From: Ferruginivarius sediminum
GTDB taxonomy: Bacteria; Pseudomonadota; Alphaproteobacteria; Kiloniellales; Rhodovibrionaceae
Direction of reading: 5' to 3'
DNA length: 64,000 nucleotides
NCBI RefSeq assembly: GCF_003344765.1
Contig: NZ_QPMH01000006.1
Span: 1-64,000 of the forward strand
Numbering within the stretch: position 1 is the first letter of the stretch; each line of letters starts with the position of its first letter. Under the pieces are notes generated by a model. That model was not told the DNA's origin. It saw only the letters and a list, made by a program, of their open reading frames with translations, and ran no database searches. Shown in pieces: positions 48,110-57,075 of the stretch. Position numbers and translations under genes: made by a program.

Positions 48110-48673
48110 ATGGTGCAATTGACGCGCATCTACACGCGCGGCGGCGACAAGGGCAAGACATCGCTGGGCACCGGCAAGCGGGTGGCGAAGCACGACCTGC
48201 GCGTCACCGCCTATGGCACGGTGGACGAGACCAACGCCACCATCGGCCTGGCGAGGCTGCACGTGGGGGCGGAGGTCGACGCCATCTTGACCCGCATACA
48301 GAACGACCTGTTCGACGTGGGCGCCGACCTCTGCACGCCGGAGGTCGAGAACCCGGAGTTCCCGCCACTGCGCGTGGTCGCCAGCCAAGTCGAGTGGCTG
48401 GAGGGCGAGATCGACCGGGTCAACGCGGACCTGAAGCCGCTCAAGACCTTCGTGCTTCCCGGCGGCAGCCCGGCGGCCGCCTACTTGCACCTGGCGCGCA
48501 CCGTCGCCCGCAGGGCCGAGCGGGACATCACGCTGCTGGCCGAGAACGAGCCGATCAACCCGGAGGCGCTGCGCTACGTGAACCGGCTGTCCGACCTGCT
48601 TTTCGTGCTTGCGCGCCATGCCAACGACAAGGGCGACGCCGACGTTCTGTGGAAGCCCGGCGAGCATCGCTGA
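48110..48673 (+). CDS. PduO-type ATP:cob(I)alamin adenosyltransferase
   Basis: 187 residues. The ATP-binding TRGGDKGKTSL and the helical bundle motifs VDETNATIGLAR, LPGGSPAAAYLHLARTVARRAER and NRLSDLLFVLAR identify the PduO/MMAB type. It makes adenosylcobalamin, needed by methylmalonyl-CoA mutase. The start ATG lies 71 nt after the twin-helix gene. Confidence 0.94.
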   Translation: MVQLTRIYTRGGDKGKTSLGTGKRVAKHDLRVTAYGTVDETNATIGLARLHVGAEVDAILTRIQNDLFDVGADLCTPEVENPEFPPLRVVASQVEWLEGEIDRVNADLKPLKTFVLPGGSPAAAYLHLARTVARRAERDITLLAENEPINPEALRYVNRLSDLLFVLARHANDKGDADVLWKPGEHR

Positions 48674-48713
48674 GCCGCCCGGTTTGCGGGGGTTTGGCGC
48701 GGCTGAGTCGGCG

Positions 48714-48742
48714 TTGACAGGCCGCGGGCCGCTGCCTATTGT
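48714..48742 (+). promoter_or_regulatory. Sigma-70-type promoter of etfA
   Basis: TTGACA (48714-48719), a 17-bp spacer and TATTGT (48737-48742) make a near-consensus promoter. Transcription would begin near 48749, leaving a ~110-nt leader before etfA. It lies where etfB would usually be. Confidence 0.7.
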
Positions 48743-48860
48743 GCGCGCGCACAAAATCGGGTGGGGCCAGACGAGCGTGACACGCCCTTGGGGACGCGAC
48801 GCCGTCCTGGCTGGGACCGGATCCGACGGATAGTATCAAGGCGGCAATCGAAGGTGGGTC

Positions 48861-49808
48861 ATGAGCGTCCTGGTCATCGCCGAACACGACAATTCCCGGC
48901 TTTTCACCGGTGCGCTCAGCACCATCGCCGCGGCGAAGAAGCTGGGTGACGAAGATCTTCATATCCTGGTCACCGGCAGCGGATGCCGCGCTGCGGCAGA
49001 GCACGCGGCGAAGGTGGCCGGCTGCACCAAGGTGCTCCTCGCCGACGGCGACAGCCTCGGCCACGGCTTGGCGGAGAATGTGGCGCCGCTTGTCGCGGAG
49101 CTGGCGAAGAACTACAGCCACGTGCTGGCGCCGGCTTCCACCTTCGGCAAGAACATGATGCCGCGCGCGGCCGCACTTCTCGACGTGCAGCAGATCTCGG
49201 ACATCTCCGGCGTCGAGTCGCCCGACACCTTCAAGCGGCCGATCTACGCCGGCAACGCCTTCGCGACGGTGACCACCAGCGACAACCCGAAGCTGATCAC
49301 GGTGCGCGCGACGGCCTTCGACGACGATCCGGCCGAGGGCGGCTCGGCGGCAATCGAGGAGATCGAGGCGCCGGCCGACCAGGGCCTCGCCAGCTTTGTC
49401 GGCCAGGAGCTGACGCAGTCCGACCGGCCTGAGCTGACCAGCGCCAAGGTCATCATTTCCGGCGGCCGGGGCCTCGGCAGCGGCGAGAACTTCCAGATGC
49501 TGGAGCGCGTCGCCGACAAGCTGGGCGCCGCGGTCGGCGCCAGCCGTGCGGCGGTGGACGCGGGCTTCGTGCCGAACGACTACCAAGTCGGCCAGACCGG
49601 CAAGGTCGTCGCTCCCGACCTCTATATCGCCGTCGGCATCTCCGGCGCGATCCAGCACCTGGCGGGCATGAAGGACTCCAAGGTCATCGCCGCCATCAAC
49701 AAGGACGAGGAAGCGCCGATCTTCCAGGTCGCGGACTACGGCCTGGTCGCCGACTTGTTCCAGGCGGTGCCGGAGCTTGAGAAGGAAATCGACGCGATCA
49801 AGGGATAG
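48861..49808 (+). CDS. etfA: Electron transfer flavoprotein alpha subunit
   Basis: 315 residues. The N-terminal nucleotide-fold half and the FAD-binding C-terminal half with [12 protein letters not shown] and [21 protein letters not shown] are intact. It passes electrons from acyl-CoA dehydrogenases to ETF-quinone oxidoreductase with the beta subunit. The usual upstream partner etfB is absent; 188 bp with a strong promoter take its place. Confidence 0.96.
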   Translation: MSVLVIAEHDNSRLFTGALSTIAAAKKLGDEDLHILVTGSGCRAAAEHAAKVAGCTKVLLADGDSLGHGLAENVAPLVAELAKNYSHVLAPASTFGKNMMPRAAALLDVQQISDISGVESPDTFKRPIYAGNAFATVTTSDNPKLITVRATAFDDDPAEGGSAAIEEIEAPADQGLASFVGQELTQSDRPELTSAKVIISGGRGLGSGENFQMLERVADKLGAAVGASRAAVDAGFVPNDYQVGQTGKVVAPDLYIAVGISGAIQHLAGMKDSKVIAAINKDEEAPIFQVADYGLVADLFQAVPELEKEIDAIKG

Positions 49809-49886
49809 GCCTGGACCCAACCGCAAGTGGCCGGCACTTGCCGGCCGCTCGTCAACATTGACACTTATCGGGATCGAAAGCGGCTC

Positions 49887-50807
49887 ATGGCGGATGTTCT
49901 GACGCAAGATGACCGACCCATTGTGGCCAGCGAGGATGTGAAGCGCGTCGGCGTGATCGGCGCCGGGCAGATGGGCTGCGGAATCGCGCAGGTTCTGGCG
50001 CAGGCCGGCTACGAAGTGCGGCTGAGCGATGTGGATCAGGAGCATCTCGACAGCGGGCTTGCCAAGATCCGGAAGAACCTTGAGCGCGCCGTGGAGCGCG
50101 GAAAGCTCTCGTCGGGCGACAAGGACGCCGCGCTTAAGCGGATCTCCACCGGCCTTGACTACACGATCTTCGAGGATTGCGAGATCGTCATCGAGGCTGC
50201 GACGGAGAACGAGGAGATCAAACGTCAGATCTTCAAGACCTTGGTGCCGCACCTGAAGCCCGAGGCCATCGTCGCCACCAACACCTCGTCGATTTCGATT
50301 ACGCGTCTGGCCTCTGTCACCGATCGGCCGGGCCGGTTCATGGGCATGCACTTCATGAACCCGGTGCCGGTGATGAAGCTGGTCGAGCTGATCCGCGGCA
50401 TCGCCACTGAGGAGCCGACGTTCCAGGTGGTGCGCGACATGACGATGCGGCTGAACAAGACACCGGCCGTCGCCGAGGATTTCCCGGCCTTCATCGTCAA
50501 CCGCATCCTGCTGCCGATGATCAACGAGGCCGTCTACACGCTTTACGAGGGCGTGGGCAGCGTTTCCTCCATCGACACCGCCATGCGTCTTGGCGCGAAC
50601 CACCCCATGGGTCCGCTGGAGCTGGCGGACTTCATCGGCCTGGATACCTGCCTTGCCGTCATGCACGTGCTCTACGACGGCCTTGCCGACAGCAAGTACA
50701 GGCCCTGTCCGCTTCTGGTGAAGTACGTCGAGGCCGGCTGGGTCGGCCGCAAGGCGGGCCGTGGCTTCTACGACTATTCCGGCGACGAGCCCGTCCCGAC
50801 GCGCTGA
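49887..50807 (+). CDS. 3-hydroxybutyryl/3-hydroxyacyl-CoA dehydrogenase
   Basis: 306 residues: NAD loop GVIGAGQMGCGIA, catalytic HFMNPVPVMKLVE (His, then Glu), and the C-terminal FIVNRILLPMINEA domain. It oxidises 3-hydroxyacyl-CoA with NAD, or works in the reverse direction in PHB metabolism. I start at ATG 49887; the GTG at 49827 adds a non-conserved leader. Located right after etfA, the usual place. Confidence 0.93.
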   Translation: MADVLTQDDRPIVASEDVKRVGVIGAGQMGCGIAQVLAQAGYEVRLSDVDQEHLDSGLAKIRKNLERAVERGKLSSGDKDAALKRISTGLDYTIFEDCEIVIEAATENEEIKRQIFKTLVPHLKPEAIVATNTSSISITRLASVTDRPGRFMGMHFMNPVPVMKLVELIRGIATEEPTFQVVRDMTMRLNKTPAVAEDFPAFIVNRILLPMINEAVYTLYEGVGSVSSIDTAMRLGANHPMGPLELADFIGLDTCLAVMHVLYDGLADSKYRPCPLLVKYVEAGWVGRKAGRGFYDYSGDEPVPTR

Positions 50808-50835
50808 ACCGGCGTAAGCCGAGCCTTGTCAGGCG

Positions 50836-51761
50836 TCAGGCTTTCGGCATCACCACTACGGCCGCGTCGCGCAGCAGGCGGATATTGGCCGGCAATGCGG
50901 TAAGCCTGTCTCCATCGCCCTGCACAGGGTCGCCGGCGGGCCCCTCGATTCGGACATCCGTCGCCGGGACGATGTCCACGTCGGACCGACGATGCAAATC
51001 TCCCAGCATTAGCGCAACGCCATAGCGAAGCGAGGCCAGAGGCCCGCCGCGGCGAAAGAGCACGACCTGGAAGTCCGGGCGCCACAGGCTTGCTTCCGGC
51101 GCCACGACGAAGCCGCCACCATAGCGGTGCCCCTTCGCGACCACGACGGACGCCACCTCCCAGACATCGCCGTCGAGCGTCACGCGGTATGTCGGGCGTC
51201 CGAAACGCAGGGTCGTGGTCAAACCCGCCATCACATAGGCCAACTGGCCCAGCCACTTTTTCGCACGGGCGTCCACACTGGCGACGACATGCGCATCGAA
51301 GCCGGCGCCAACCATCAAGGCGAAGCGGCGGCCATTCACCTCTCCCAGATGCACACCGGCACGCACCTGCCCTCTACGATCGCCCGGGCAAGCGCCACGG
51401 GACGGCGCGGCAGGCCAAGTTCGTGTGCCAGGACATTCGCGGTACCCAACGGAATCACTGACAACGGCACGTGGCGGCCGGCCAGACCGTTCAGCGCTTC
51501 GTTCACGGTGCCGTCCCCGCCGGCCACCGCCAGAACGTCGCAGCCCTCTGCCTCCGCGGCGAAGGCGTGTGCATCGCCCGGTGCGGTGGTCCGACGCAGC
51601 CGAACCTCGCACCCCCGCTCGCGAAGCGCATCGATCACCCGGCGCAGATAACGCCGCCGCCGCCAGCCGGCCACCGGATTGTGGATCACCGCGACCCGGC
51701 AAACCGGCAATGAGGCTTCTTCAGGCGAATTCTTCGGATCGAAGGGACTGGGTGCGCGCAT
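50836..51761 (-). pseudogene. Diacylglycerol kinase-family lipid kinase, frameshifted
   Basis: The first 130 residues (HNPVAGWRR, GGDGTVNEALNGL, GTANVLAHELGLP) read in one frame and end at EGRCVPVC. The rest (LGEVNGRRFALMVGAGFDA and onward to GDGD) is in another frame. The shift lies around 51350-51362; one base lost, or two gained, would explain it. Otherwise the protein is a normal ~305-residue YegS/DagK-like kinase. Real pseudogene or assembly error cannot be told apart. Confidence 0.8.
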
Positions 51762-51920
51762 CTCGAATTCCTAGCGCGTTAAATATGACATGGGCATTAG
51801 GCTCCGGTGACACACGCTTTACGCGTAACAAGACTTTGATTGAAGCGACAAACAACCGACAAATCCATAATGTACCGTTTCGGCGACTTGCAGCCACCGC
51901 ATAGCGGAGATCGGTCGCCC

Positions 51921-52706
51921 ATGCATGGAACCATCGGCCCGCTTCGCCGGCGTTACCGCGCTATCTGGATATCGGATGTGCACCTGGGCACACGCGGGTG
52001 CAAGGCGGAATTCCTGCTGGATTTCCTCAATTCGACCGAGGCGCCGCTCTTGTACCTGGTCGGCGACATCTTCGACGGCTGGCGCCTCAAACGCTCCTGG
52101 TACTGGCCTGAAAGCCATAATGCCGTCGTGCAGGCGGTTCTGCGCAAGGCGCGCAAGGGAACCCGCGTCGTCTATGTCCCCGGCAACCACGACGAGTTCC
52201 TACGCGATTACATCGGCCTGCACTTCTGCGATATCGAGGTGATGGAGAAGGCCGTCCACGCGGGCCTCGACGGCAAGCGCTACCTCGTCCTTCACGGCGA
52301 CCAGTTCGACGGCGTCGTCAAGTACGCCAAGTGGCTGGCCCTGCTGGGAGATTGGGCCTACAACCTGATGATCGCGGCCAACAACGTCTTCAACCTGATC
52401 CGCCGGCGCCTGGGATTCGGCTACTGGTCACTCTCCGCCTACCTCAAGAACACCGTGAAGAACGCGGTCCAGTTCATCGACAACTACGAGAAGGCCGTCG
52501 CGGAGGAAGCGCGCCGCCATGATGTCGACGGCGTCATCTGCGGCCACATCCACAAGGCGGAACTGCGTCCCATCGGCGCCATCAACTACTGCAACGACGG
52601 CGACTGGGTGGAAAGCTGCACGGCCCTGGTCGAGCATCTCGACGGCCGGATGGAAATCCTGAAATGGGCGGAAGAACGCGCGGTCTCCATGTTCGAGGCA
52701 GCCTGA
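51921..52706 (+). CDS. LpxH-like metallophosphatase (UDP-2,3-diacylglucosamine diphosphatase type)
   Basis: 261 residues with a calcineurin-type metal site: SDVHLG, VGDIFD, PGNHDE, LHGDQFD and CGHIHKAE. The DFLNSTEAPLLYLVGDIFDGW stretch resembles LpxH-type pyrophosphatases of lipid A synthesis, but linked glycosyltransferase pairs of this kind also act on other lipids. GGAG precedes the ATG at 51921; two earlier starts are possible. It overlaps the next gene by 1 nt (TGATG). Confidence 0.83.
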   Translation: MHGTIGPLRRRYRAIWISDVHLGTRGCKAEFLLDFLNSTEAPLLYLVGDIFDGWRLKRSWYWPESHNAVVQAVLRKARKGTRVVYVPGNHDEFLRDYIGLHFCDIEVMEKAVHAGLDGKRYLVLHGDQFDGVVKYAKWLALLGDWAYNLMIAANNVFNLIRRRLGFGYWSLSAYLKNTVKNAVQFIDNYEKAVAEEARRHDVDGVICGHIHKAELRPIGAINYCNDGDWVESCTALVEHLDGRMEILKWAEERAVSMFEAA

Positions 52707-53704
52707 TGCGCATCGCGCTTGTGACCGACGCCTGGGTGCCGCAGATCAACGGCGTCGTCCGCACCCTGTCGCGCATCGTCGAGGAACTGCGGGCGGACGG
52801 GCACGAAGTGCTCGTGGTCTCGCCCGAAAAGTTCAGGACGGTGCCCTGCCCGACCTACCCGGAGATCCGGCTGGCGGTCTGGCCGTTCGCCGGGGTGCGG
52901 CGCCTGCTGGACGACTTCGGGCCCGAGGCGATCCATATCGCGACCGAGGCGCCGCTGGGTTGGGCCGCAAGGCGTTACTGCCGCAAGCGCGGCCTGCCAT
53001 TCACGACCTCGTTCCACACCCGCTTTCCCGAGTACGTGCAGGCACGCACCCGCCTGCCGCCGGCGCTTGGTTATGCCGTCATTCGGCGCTTCCACAAGCC
53101 GGCCGCGCGCATCATGGTGGCCACCAAAACCATCCACGACGAACTGGAGAAGCGCGGCATCCCGCGTCTGGTCATGTGGTCGCGCGGCGTCGACACGCAG
53201 CTTTTCCGCCCGCAGGCCAAGGACGCGCTGGACCTGCCACGCCCTATCCACCTCTATGTCGGACGCGTCGCGGTGGAGAAGAACATCCACGCCTTCCTCG
53301 ACCTCGACCTGCCCGGCAGCAAGGCAGTCGTGGGCGGTGGGCCGATGCTGGACGAACTGCGCCGGCAGTACCCGGGCGTCGCCTTCGTCGGCCCGAAGCA
53401 GGGCGAGGACCTGGCCCGCCACTATGCCGCCGGCGACGTCTTCGTCTTCCCCAGCAAGACGGACACCTTCGGCCTGGTGATGCTGGAAGCGCTGGCCTGC
53501 GGCCTGCCTGTCGCGGCCTACCCGGTACCGGGCCCGCTGGACGTCATCGACGGTCACGGCATCGGTGTGCTGGACGAGGACCTGGGCAAGGCCGTCGCGG
53601 CCGCCCGCGAGATCCCCTCCGAGCACTGCCGGAATTTCGCCCTGTCCTTCTCCTGGCGCAACTGCGCGCGGCAGTTCCTGGCGTACCTGGAGCCGATTGG
53701 CTGA
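52706..53704 (+). CDS. GT4-family glycosyltransferase
   Basis: 332 residues: N-terminal VTDAWVPQINGVVRTL and the C-terminal donor site VFVFPSKTDTFGLVMLEALACGLPVAAY, typical of GT4 enzymes related to mannosyl- and sulfoquinovosyl-type transferases. Start ATG overlaps the phosphatase stop (TGATG), so the two probably work on the same lipid. Donor and acceptor unknown. Confidence 0.87.
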   Translation: MRIALVTDAWVPQINGVVRTLSRIVEELRADGHEVLVVSPEKFRTVPCPTYPEIRLAVWPFAGVRRLLDDFGPEAIHIATEAPLGWAARRYCRKRGLPFTTSFHTRFPEYVQARTRLPPALGYAVIRRFHKPAARIMVATKTIHDELEKRGIPRLVMWSRGVDTQLFRPQAKDALDLPRPIHLYVGRVAVEKNIHAFLDLDLPGSKAVVGGGPMLDELRRQYPGVAFVGPKQGEDLARHYAAGDVFVFPSKTDTFGLVMLEALACGLPVAAYPVPGPLDVIDGHGIGVLDEDLGKAVAAAREIPSEHCRNFALSFSWRNCARQFLAYLEPIG

Positions 53705-53725
53705 ATCTACGGCGGCCCGCGCGGC

Positions 53726-56242
53726 CTACTCCTCCTTCGCGGACATCGTCATGTCGTCCAGCCGCGTGTCGGCCTCAACCCGCATGGCCTCGCCGACGTG
53801 GTAGTCGTGGCATTGCGTGCAGGCGTTTCCGGCCTTCGACTCGACGTGGCAACTGGTGCAGGTGTCCTCGCCGATGGGCTGGAAATTGGAGGCGAAGGTG
53901 GCCGCTGATCGATCATCGAAGGATGCCTGGTAATCCGCCTCCGGCGCGAAGGCGTGGCAGGTGGCGCAGCCATCCTCTGTCGCCACCGAGGTGATGTGCG
54001 GATCGTGGGCGAAGCGGGTGAAGTTGTGCTCGCCGGACGATGAACGCGGTTGCGTCCAGTTGACGGCCAGGGTGCCGCCCTTCGTCTCGTCCACGCTGTG
54101 GCACTTCACGCACTTGCCGGGCCCGCCGTCGACCGCTAGTCCCTCGAATACGGCGTCGGCCGCCGGCCCCTGCGCGGCGCCGGTCACGTCCAGCCAGGTC
54201 GCCAGGAACGGGTCCGCGTGACCGCGCGGGCGATAGCGCAGCGCGAAGTAGTCGCGGTACCAGCCGCCCAGCCGGCTCCACCGCTCTGGATCCGGCGCCG
54301 GCAAGGCAACTTCGACCTTGGCTTCGTCCTCGGATCCACCGGCGTCACCGCCCAGAAGATCCCCGCCGGTATCCCCTTCCTCTTCGCCGGAAAGGATTCC
54401 ACCGCCGCTGTCCCCACCAAGCAGGTCACCGCCAGCGTCCTCTTCGCCACCGCCCAGGATGTCGCCGCCGGAGTCGGCGTCACCGCCGAGGATGTCGTCG
54501 CCCGAGCCACCATCCCCGCCAAGGATGTCGTCGCCCGAGTCGCCGCTCCCGCCGAGCAGGTCGCCGCCGGCCTCTTCCTCCGCGCCGGAGAGAATGTCGC
54601 CGCCACCGCTTTCCTCGCCGCCGCCCGACAGATCGCCGCCGCTGTCGTCGTCGCCGGAGAGGATATCGGCCTGCCCGGCGTCCTCGGCGGCTTCACCCTC
54701 CGTGTCCGACCCGCCGTCGTCTTCCGAAACGGCAGCGAACTCGCCAGCCGGGATCGCTACCTCCTTGCCGGCACGATGCATGGCGACTTCGCGCGCCAGG
54801 TCGGGGAACCATTCAGCCTGCGCCCCGCGCACGGTTTCCAGCGGCAGGCCCGCCAGCATGCGGGCAGCCGTGTCCGACGCGACCTCTCGGCCGAGCGCGG
54901 CCGATATGGACGGCTGCAGCGCGGCGGGCCCGTCGCTTATCAGGTCGTAGACCAGTTCCTTGACGCCCCAGGCGACGGCCTCGACCGCCTCGATGTCGGC
55001 AGGCTCGGCGTCACGCAGGTCCAGCGGGTCCAGTTGGCGGAAGCGCGCCATATGCTCTTGCTCGACGCGGCCGTTCGCCAGCAGCACCTGCATGAACGGC
55101 GTCAAAGGCTGGTCGGACAACTCGGGCCATGCGCCAATGGCGGCATCGGCTTCCCGCAGGCTCATGACGTCCAGGCCCGGCACCGTGATCGCCGGAATGC
55201 CGGGCGAACCGGCCGCGTTGGTGCCGCGCACATCTGCGGTATGGCAGGCGGCGCAGGTTTCCTCGAAGGACGCCGTCTGCATCAGCGCGCCCGCGCTGTC
55301 GGTGGCGTGGCAGTCCACGCACTGCTCGGGGGCTTCGGCTCCGTCGGTTTCCGGGAAATGTTTCCGGATATGGCGCACGTGGTCGAAGTTGATGCCCGTG
55401 CGCCGGTCATAGGGATACGACTGGAACGGCGGGTGGCCGCTGGACAGGGACGCGAACTTCAGCGTGTGGCACGACTGGCACTGACCGTCGGACATCTCCG
55501 TCAGGCTGGCATCGGCGCCCTGATGCTCGCTGTGGCAGCTTGCGCAGGCCGTGCCTTCGCCAAGCTCGTCAGGTTCCCGCAAGGCCCGCCCCGCCAGGTT
55601 CAGGCCGATGGGGCGGACGTTTGCGGCCAGGCTGGCCTGCTGCGCCTCCGTGCTCTGCGCCAGCCGTTGCTCGTCGGCGCCGTGCGGGTCGAAGGCGTTG
55701 TCGCCCATCTCGTGGCAGGTCAGGCACTGCCGGCTGTCGCCCTGATGCGCGTCGGGCACGCCGTTGAAGGCGGCGCGCACCCAGTCGGCCGGGCTGCCGT
55801 CGAAGTCCTCGTGGCAGGTGGCGCAGTCGCCGATTTCCGCATGGTGCGCCGTCAGGCCGCCGGGCGATAGCCAGTCCGCCGCGTCCGAGCCGTACAGCGC
55901 CAGCGCCATCACGCCGACCGCCACGGCCGCCGCCCAGCGTGCTGCCAATCCACGCTTGGCACGCACGCTGCGCACCGGCTGGCAACGCGGGATCTGGCGG
56001 CAGCAGGTGCCGTCCGGGCGCGGCCCCTCAACACAGGGACCGCCGGCGCTTTGCGGCCGGGTGCAGCACCAGGCGTCGCCATCGCGGCGCGGCATGCATT
56101 CGCCGGCCGCGCGGCAGCGGCCCCGGCTGTCGGGTCCAAGGCGGCAGGGCGCGCCCTCCGCCTCGCGCCCGCAGACCCATGTCTGGTTGGGCCGCGCATA
56201 GCGGCTTTTGCGGAAATCGAAGGATTGCAAAAAACGGATCAT
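53726..56242 (-). CDS. Decaheme c-type cytochrome with cytoplasmic Cys-rich domain and acidic repeat
   Basis: 838 residues. Residues 24-87 contain ten cysteines, then a basic stretch (RSVRAKRG) and one membrane helix (about 101-118), implying cytoplasm-in, periplasm-out topology. Ten CxxCH sites follow, at about 140, 173, 233, 255, 308, 330, 711, 759, 795 and 808: six before and four after a region without haems. That region (about 340-640) ends with over a hundred residues of acidic Gly/Asp/Ser repeats of the GGDILGG type. This should be a membrane-bound electron carrier with haems in the periplasm. Its start overlaps the b-type cytochrome stop by 4 nt. I know no named protein with this layout. 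Confidence 0.9.
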   Translation of the reverse strand: MIRFLQSFDFRKSRYARPNQTWVCGREAEGAPCRLGPDSRGRCRAAGECMPRRDGDAWCCTRPQSAGGPCVEGPRPDGTCCRQIPRCQPVRSVRAKRGLAARWAAAVAVGVMALALYGSDAADWLSPGGLTAHHAEIGDCATCHEDFDGSPADWVRAAFNGVPDAHQGDSRQCLTCHEMGDNAFDPHGADEQRLAQSTEAQQASLAANVRPIGLNLAGRALREPDELGEGTACASCHSEHQGADASLTEMSDGQCQSCHTLKFASLSSGHPPFQSYPYDRRTGINFDHVRHIRKHFPETDGAEAPEQCVDCHATDSAGALMQTASFEETCAACHTADVRGTNAAGSPGIPAITVPGLDVMSLREADAAIGAWPELSDQPLTPFMQVLLANGRVEQEHMARFRQLDPLDLRDAEPADIEAVEAVAWGVKELVYDLISDGPAALQPSISAALGREVASDTAARMLAGLPLETVRGAQAEWFPDLAREVAMHRAGKEVAIPAGEFAAVSEDDGGSDTEGEAAEDAGQADILSGDDDSGGDLSGGGEESGGGDILSGAEEEAGGDLLGGSGDSGDDILGGDGGSGDDILGGDADSGGDILGGGEEDAGGDLLGGDSGGGILSGEEEGDTGGDLLGGDAGGSEDEAKVEVALPAPDPERWSRLGGWYRDYFALRYRPRGHADPFLATWLDVTGAAQGPAADAVFEGLAVDGGPGKCVKCHSVDETKGGTLAVNWTQPRSSSGEHNFTRFAHDPHITSVATEDGCATCHAFAPEADYQASFDDRSAATFASNFQPIGEDTCTSCHVESKAGNACTQCHDYHVGEAMRVEADTRLDDMTMSAKEE
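54344..54667 (-). repeat. Acidic Gly/Asp-rich protein repeat within the decaheme cytochrome
   Basis: Encodes about 108 residues (526-633) with repeated units of the form (G/D)D(I/L)LGG or LSG, spaced 8-12 residues apart, with almost no positive charge. On the DNA it appears as degenerate GCC/TCC/ACC-rich repeats. It separates the first six from the last four haem sites and could be a flexible spacer or bind cations. Confidence 0.85.
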
Positions 56243-57075
56243 GACGTGGCCGAGGCGAACGCGTATGCCAGAACGACATGGACGACCGCGACGACGATCG
56301 CGGCGTAGGTCAGCGGAATGTGCAGGAACAGCCAGCCCTTCAGCAGGCTTTGCCAGGCGTGCTGGTAGTCGAGGTTGTCCTTCGCCAGGACGCGCGCCTC
56401 GATCTCGTCCAGCGTTTGCTGGTCCTCCTTCGCCACATAGCGCTCAAGCGAGCGGATCTCCCGGCACATCGCCTGACGCGGGCGCGATGAGCCCAGCAGG
56501 TGGAGCCAGAAGTTGCGCGGGCGGGCGAAGAATGGCTGAAGGCGCTGCGTGTAGTAGCTGGCGACCGTCCCCGATGCCGTCTGCTCAACCGACTTCGTGG
56601 CCAGGTCCGCGACCTCGCTGGCGAGTTGCGCCCGGAACGCCGGAATGCGCTCGTAGATGATACGCTCGCCATGCTGGGTCAGCGCGCCGGGGATGAGACG
56701 GGAAATGGCGATGCCGAACAGCCCGGTGACGAGCAGCGCCACGACCAGCACCCACAGCACGCTTTCCAGCACGCCGTTCGGCATCTTCACCCCCGTGTGC
56801 ATCAGGAACAGCGCGATGGTGAGGTAGCCCAGGTAGACGTGGACCTGCAGCCAGGATGCCGAGTCCGCAAGCGGCAGGAACGGCAGCTTCTTGCGCATGT
56901 TGTAGCCGGCCAGCACGATGAAGGCCGCCACCAACAGCCAGCCTGTCAGAAAGCTGGTGTCGCGCAGCGCCAGATGGTGCAGCCAGACCGCCAGCCCCAT
57001 GAGCGCCAGGGCGGCAAGCGCGATCGAGGTGTTGCGAAGGCGGCGCGCGGCGAAGGTCACTTCCGGTTCACCCAC
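56239..57075 (-). CDS. Di-heme b-type membrane cytochrome
   Basis: 278 residues with five hydrophobic helices. Two histidine pairs with a 14-residue spacing, His79/His93 (HVYLGYLTIALFLMH) and His252/His266 (HIPLTYAAIVVAVVH), are placed to bind two haems b across helices, as in cytochrome b561 and similar quinol-linked subunits. A soluble, basic-acidic loop (about 135-240) lies between the helix pairs. Likely exchanges electrons between the quinone pool or Fe-S partner and the decaheme cytochrome. Overlaps both neighbours (19 nt and 4 nt). Confidence 0.82.
   Translation of the reverse strand: MGEPEVTFAARRLRNTSIALAALALMGLAVWLHHLALRDTSFLTGWLLVAAFIVLAGYNMRKKLPFLPLADSASWLQVHVYLGYLTIALFLMHTGVKMPNGVLESVLWVLVVALLVTGLFGIAISRLIPGALTQHGERIIYERIPAFRAQLASEVADLATKSVEQTASGTVASYYTQRLQPFFARPRNFWLHLLGSSRPRQAMCREIRSLERYVAKEDQQTLDEIEARVLAKDNLDYQHAWQSLLKGWLFLHIPLTYAAIVVAVVHVVLAYAFASATS

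Noticed and set aside
54344..54667. CRISPR-like or calcium-binding RTX repeat
   Set aside because: The DNA units are irregular and lie in an open coding frame. The peptide repeats lack the GGxGxDxUx nonapeptide of RTX proteins.
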